From Mycolicibacterium porcinum (GTDB lineage Bacteria; Actinomycetota; Actinomycetes; Mycobacteriales; Mycobacteriaceae), in the NCBI GenBank assembly GCA_002086835.1, contig MVIG01000030.1, positions 1-64,000 on the forward strand: DNA of 64,000 nucleotides, in the 5' to 3' direction. The notes under the pieces are model-generated. The model made no database searches and was not told the origin of the DNA. It saw nothing but the letters and a program-made list of their open reading frames with translations. Below, piece by piece: positions 60,365 to 64,000 of the stretch. Each line of letters starts with the position of its first letter. Positions within the stretch are counted from its first letter, which is position 1. The position numbers were made by a program, and so were the translations under genes.

Positions 60365-62596
60365 ATGAGTGAGCCGGTGAGCCGTGTCGAGGGACGCGAC
60401 AAGGTGACCGGGCGGGCCCGGTATACCGCCGACACTGCCGTCCCCGGACTGGTTCACGCGGTGCTGGCACAAACGCAGATCCCGCACGGACATGTCATCG
60501 AGTCGTCGCTGCGCCACGCTGCGGACCGAGTCAGCCGAGCACCTGGAGTCCTGCACGTCCTCACTCCGCTGAATTGCCCTGCGCTACAGCAGTTACCGCG
60601 CGAACTCACCTTCGATCTACCGTTGGAGCGGCGTCCGCCGCTGTCTGATCTGACTGTGCAGTACGTCGGTCAGCACCTAGCGGTGGTGGTCGCCGACTCG
60701 TTGGAGAACGCGACGGAGGCGGCATCTCGCTTCGCCGTGGACTACGAGGTGTTGCCGGCGCAGATGACGGTACGCGCGGTGCTTGAGCAGCCGGCCGCCC
60801 CTGACGAGAAGGGCGGCCAGATCCGCCACGGTAGCTATCTCCCGGATCACTTCGTGAAACTGGAAGAAGAGAAACTGCAAGACTGCCGCGGCGAAACGCC
60901 TCGCCGGAGCTCCGCGCCCCATCGTGTCGATGCTCACTACACGACAGCAATGAATGCGCATTACCCGATCGAGCTGTCGTCCACCATCGCCCAATGGGAC
61001 GGTGACCGCCTGACCGTTCACGACAGCACCCGATGGATTGCGGGCGAGCAAGCCACTCTCGCAGCGTATCTGGGCATACCTGAGGACCGGATCCGGATCC
61101 TTTCACCGTTGGTAGGTGGCGCATTCGGGTCCAAGAGCTTCCTGTGGATGCACGTCGTGCTGTGCGCTGTCGCCAGCCGGGCTATCGGCCGTCCGGTCAA
61201 GCTGGTACTCACCCGCGACCAGATGTTCACCTCTACCGGACATCGTCCCCGCACCGAACAAGACGTGACCCTCATCGCCGACCGGGACGGCCGGATTGTC
61301 AGCACCGAACATCACACCCTGACCGAGACTTCGACCGTGGCCCACTTCTGCGAGCCCGCAGGCATTTCCACGAGATTCCTGTACACCTCACCGCACCTGG
61401 TGGTGTCGCACCGCGCGGCCCGTATCCATGCCCCCACCCCATGCTTCATGCGTGGCCCCGGTGAAGCTCCGGGATTGTTCGCCCTCGAAGTGGCCATGGA
61501 CGAACTTGCCGAGCGCATCGGAATCGATCCGCTGGAGTTCCGTATCCGCAATCACGCCGATTTCGACCAGGCCAGTGGGAAGCCCTGGTCGGGGAAGCAT
61601 CTTCTGCAGTGCTATCAGCTGGGAGCCCAACGATTCGGGTGGCACGATCGCCCGGCCGTGCCGCGGGCCATGCGGCGCCGGGGAGTCCAGGTCGGTTGGG
61701 GAATGGCCACGGCGACCTACCCTGGCCGCCGAATGCCGGCCGGATGCCGCGTCGACACCGACTCGAACGGATGCGTGCATTTCGCCTCGGCCACCCACGA
61801 GATCGGCACCGGTGTGCGCACCGTGATGACGCAGGTTGCCGCCGACGTGACCGGCCTCGCCATGGACCGCGTGAGCTTCGTGTCGGGCGATTCGTCGTTC
61901 CCTGCAGCGCCCTACAGCGGGGCGTCACAGACGACCGCCACGGTGGGCTCCGCCGTGTTCGCCGCCGCCGTCGAATGGAAGCGACGCTTCATCTCAGCTG
62001 TGACCACCGACCGTGGCTCGCGGTTCTACGGTGCTGATGCCGCGGCGGTTGGCATCACCGCCCTGAGCCCCGCCGCAGTCGCGGCTTATCGCGACCAGTT
62101 GAGCTTCTCGACCAGCAGTGACGACGGAGCTCAGGAAACCACGGCAGTTCAGTCATTCGGCGCGCACTTCTGCGAGGTCGAGGTCGACGAAGACATCGGA
62201 CGGGCCAGCGTCACGCGGTGGGTGGCGGTCATGGATTGCGGACGGGTGCTCAACCCGAAGCTCGCCCGTAACCAGGTGATGGGCGGCATCACTTTCGGCC
62301 TGGGGATGGCACTGATGGAACACATTCCCTACGACGAGGCATCGGCGCTGCCGATCGGCGAGTACTACCTGCCCACCCATGCCGACCGCCCCGAATTCGA
62401 CATCTCCTTCCTCGAGCACCCCGACTACGCACTGGATCCAATTGGCGTGCGCGGCATCGGTGAGATCGGCACCTGCGGTGTACCAGCGGCCATCGCTAAT
62501 GCGATTCACCACGCCACGGGCCGGCGACTGCGCGACCTGCCCATCACCCTGGAGGACCTCATGGCGCCATTTGAACCCCCGGAGGCCCGGTCGTGA
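60365..62596 (+). CDS. Molybdenum-cofactor large subunit, xanthine-dehydrogenase/PaoC family
   Basis: A 743-residue molybdopterin-binding subunit. Features: VTGRARYTADTAVPGLVHAVLA near the start, VGGAFGSKSFLWMHVVLCAVASRAIGRPVKLVLTR (cofactor region), GEAPGLFALEVAMDELAERIGIDPLEFR, and RGIGEIGTCGVPAAIANAI with the catalytic Glu. ATG 60365 has GGAG 5 bases before it; a start at 60311, overlapping the previous stop by ATGA, is possible and would add 18 residues. With the next two genes it forms a complete three-subunit hydroxylase. Confidence 0.93.
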   Translation: MSEPVSRVEGRDKVTGRARYTADTAVPGLVHAVLAQTQIPHGHVIESSLRHAADRVSRAPGVLHVLTPLNCPALQQLPRELTFDLPLERRPPLSDLTVQYVGQHLAVVVADSLENATEAASRFAVDYEVLPAQMTVRAVLEQPAAPDEKGGQIRHGSYLPDHFVKLEEEKLQDCRGETPRRSSAPHRVDAHYTTAMNAHYPIELSSTIAQWDGDRLTVHDSTRWIAGEQATLAAYLGIPEDRIRILSPLVGGAFGSKSFLWMHVVLCAVASRAIGRPVKLVLTRDQMFTSTGHRPRTEQDVTLIADRDGRIVSTEHHTLTETSTVAHFCEPAGISTRFLYTSPHLVVSHRAARIHAPTPCFMRGPGEAPGLFALEVAMDELAERIGIDPLEFRIRNHADFDQASGKPWSGKHLLQCYQLGAQRFGWHDRPAVPRAMRRRGVQVGWGMATATYPGRRMPAGCRVDTDSNGCVHFASATHEIGTGVRTVMTQVAADVTGLAMDRVSFVSGDSSFPAAPYSGASQTTATVGSAVFAAAVEWKRRFISAVTTDRGSRFYGADAAAVGITALSPAAVAAYRDQLSFSTSSDDGAQETTAVQSFGAHFCEVEVDEDIGRASVTRWVAVMDCGRVLNPKLARNQVMGGITFGLGMALMEHIPYDEASALPIGEYYLPTHADRPEFDISFLEHPDYALDPIGVRGIGEIGTCGVPAAIANAIHHATGRRLRDLPITLEDLMAPFEPPEARS

Positions 62597-63180
62597 GCGA
62601 CAGCGACAGCGATGCGTGTTCTGAGAAAACCGAAGTCAGCATGAGCAACGATTACGATCTGTGTCTACGCGTCAACGGAACGATCCACAGCATCGCCGTC
62701 GACGTCCGCTCCAGCCTGCTCGATCTGCTTCGCGAACGGTTACATCTGACCGGCACCAAGAAGGGCTGCGACCACGGACTGTGCGGTGCCTGCACGGTGT
62801 CGGTCAACGGCGAGCGGGTGGTCAGCTGCCTGACCCTGGCCGCGTCCGTCGATGGATCCGACGTGCTCACCATCGAAGGAATCGCTGGCGGAGACGCGCT
62901 GCACCCGCTGCAGCGAGCGTTCCTCGAGTGCGACGGCTTCCAATGCGGCTACTGCACTCCCGGTCAGATCTCCTCAGCCCACGCAATGCTGGCCGAGCAT
63001 CGGCGTGGCGACCTCAGCATGGCGACCTTCGATGGCACCAAGGACGACGTCTTGACCGGCTGCCCCCGGTTGACCAAGGTCGAGATCCGGGAACGCATGG
63101 CAGGCAACATCTGTCGTTGCGGTGCGTACGCCAACATCGTCGAAGCCATCGAGAGCGCCGCCCAGGGCGAGCCGACGTGA
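62593..63180 (+). CDS. [2Fe-2S] small subunit of the molybdenum hydroxylase
   Basis: A 195-residue protein with two [2Fe-2S] clusters: KKGCDHGLCGACTVSVNGERVVSC (plant-type ferredoxin site) and QCGYCTPGQ ... NICRCGAYANIVEAI (four-helix site). No twin-arginine signal, so the enzyme is cytoplasmic, unlike E. coli PaoA. GTG 62593 overlaps the large-subunit stop by 4 bases. Carries electrons from the Mo site to the FAD subunit. Confidence 0.95.
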   Translation: MSDSDSDACSEKTEVSMSNDYDLCLRVNGTIHSIAVDVRSSLLDLLRERLHLTGTKKGCDHGLCGACTVSVNGERVVSCLTLAASVDGSDVLTIEGIAGGDALHPLQRAFLECDGFQCGYCTPGQISSAHAMLAEHRRGDLSMATFDGTKDDVLTGCPRLTKVEIRERMAGNICRCGAYANIVEAIESAAQGEPT

Positions 63181-64000
63181 AGCCCTTCGACTTCAGGCAC
63201 GCTGAATCGGCCGACGACGCCATCGACGCGGCCATACATGGCGCCACGTACCTCGCCGGCGGAACGAACCTCTTCGACCTGATGAAGAGCGGCGTCGAAC
63301 AACCCTCCGCGTTGATCGACCTTCGGCGACTCGCGATGACGTCGATCACCACCACCGACACCGGTGGTGTCTTCATCGAAGCCGGCGTCACCAACAGCGC
63401 TCTGGCCAACCACCAACTCATCCGCAGCCAGTACCCCGTGGTCTCGCACGCCATCCTGAGCGGAGCCACCACTCAGTTGCGCAACATGGCTACCGCCGGT
63501 GGAAATCTGTTGCAACGCACCAGATGTCCTTACTTCATGCAGACCGCGTTCCCTGAGTGCAACAAGCGCAAACCAGGAAGCGGTTGCGCCGCAATCAACG
63601 GGTTCCACCGCGAACACGCCATTTTCGGCGCCAGCGACGACTGCGTGGCAATCCATCCATCTGACATGGCGGTCGCGCTGGCCATGCTGGACGCGGTCGT
63701 GCACGTGAAAAGTTCGACGGGTCGCCGCAGCATCCCGATCAGCAAGTTCTTCGCGCTTCCGGGCCGAACCCCCGAAGTCGACAACACTCTGCAACCGCAC
63801 GACCTCATCCTCGGAATCGAACTGCCGCCGTCGCATCTCCATGAGCACTCGTGGTACCTCAAGGTGCGTGACCGGCACAGCTATGCCTTCGCACTGGTGT
63901 CCGTCGCCGCAGGCCTGCGCATCGAGGACGGAGGAATCACGGATGCTGCCCTCGCCTTGGGCGGTGTGGCTGCCAAGCCGTGGCGATTGCAGGAGGCCGA
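63177..64000 (+). CDS. FAD-binding medium subunit of the molybdenum hydroxylase, PaoB/YagS-like (partial)
   Basis: At least 274 residues, running off the right edge of the window. GTG 63177 overlaps the small-subunit stop (GTGA). The FAD site is ATYLAGGTNLFDLMKSGV, followed by SGATTQLRNMATAGGNLLQRTRC. Cys residues in TRCPYFMQTAFPECNKRKPGSGC and SDDC repeat the extra [4Fe-4S] ligand pattern of PaoB/YagS, which ordinary xanthine dehydrogenase medium subunits lack. This points to a PaoABC-like aldehyde oxidoreductase. Confidence 0.92.
   Translation, partial: MKPFDFRHAESADDAIDAAIHGATYLAGGTNLFDLMKSGVEQPSALIDLRRLAMTSITTTDTGGVFIEAGVTNSALANHQLIRSQYPVVSHAILSGATTQLRNMATAGGNLLQRTRCPYFMQTAFPECNKRKPGSGCAAINGFHREHAIFGASDDCVAIHPSDMAVALAMLDAVVHVKSSTGRRSIPISKFFALPGRTPEVDNTLQPHDLILGIELPPSHLHEHSWYLKVRDRHSYAFALVSVAAGLRIEDGGITDAALALGGVAAKPWRLQEA

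Overview
The window is GC-rich actinobacterial DNA and reads as a Mycobacterium/Mycolicibacterium chromosome. The evidence is a DesA1-type acyl-ACP desaturase, a C-terminal Rieske domain like that of NamH, a Rv1733c-like membrane protein, DosR-like boxes, an F420-type luciferase-like enzyme resembling phthiodiolone ketoreductase, several other F420-type enzymes and a rifamycin ADP-ribosyltransferase (Arr). All function calls come from reading sequence motifs; no database search was possible.

Layout. 1-7590: resident genes, including a dormancy-flavoured set (Rv1733c-like protein, desA1, a CBS protein, a GarA-like FHA protein, two DosR-like boxes), a P-loop kinase-like protein, an APH-family kinase, a lipoprotein made of nine-residue repeats, and the ketoreductase-like enzyme. 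7591-20044: a complete 12,454-bp Tn7-like transposon. It has TGT...ACA ends, multiple internal end repeats, a 5-bp TCACT target duplication, a four-gene transposition operon (tnsA-tniA-tniB-tniQ) at its right end, and about 7.5 kb of cargo: a DesA3-like membrane desaturase with a TetR regulator, CsbD-like and small hydrophobic proteins, a carboxylate-amine ligase and several DUF5994-like paralogues. 20050-21360: decayed DNA with a degenerate copy of the repeat lipoprotein, short dyads and a frameshifted endonuclease VII gene. 21501-27130: flavin-linked and redox enzymes, a LysR regulator, YaeQ and a ParA-like ATPase.

27124-35313 is a purine/ureide island: NCS1 permease, allantoin racemase, allantoinase, ureidoglycine aminohydrolase, a DUF6986-like aldolase-fold protein and an IclR regulator. 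Palindromes of the TGGAA-N6-TTCCA type lie at both divergent promoters. Allantoate amidohydrolase is absent from the window. 35372-41750 holds assorted hydrolases and F420/FAD oxidoreductases. 41898-46636 is the homogentisate route: hppD-hmgA-fahA as overlapping genes, with phhA convergent. 46807-51755 carries lipoproteins, an amidase, a methyltransferase remnant, a CBM2 protein, a transglycosylase-like protein and arr.

51813-64000 is a PucR-controlled catabolic cluster: aldehyde dehydrogenase, MFS transporter, FAD monooxygenase, cupin, ACMSD-like amidohydrolase, old-yellow-enzyme reductase and a three-subunit molybdenum hydroxylase whose FAD subunit has the extra cysteine cluster of PaoB-type aldehyde oxidoreductases. 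It runs off the right edge. Its substrate cannot be read from sequence; an aromatic or N-heteroaromatic acid or aldehyde is likely.

The most notable system is the transposon. It pairs a TnsA-like nuclease with a TniA/TniB/TniQ core, shows no resolvase, and carries membrane-lipid and stress cargo rather than resistance genes.
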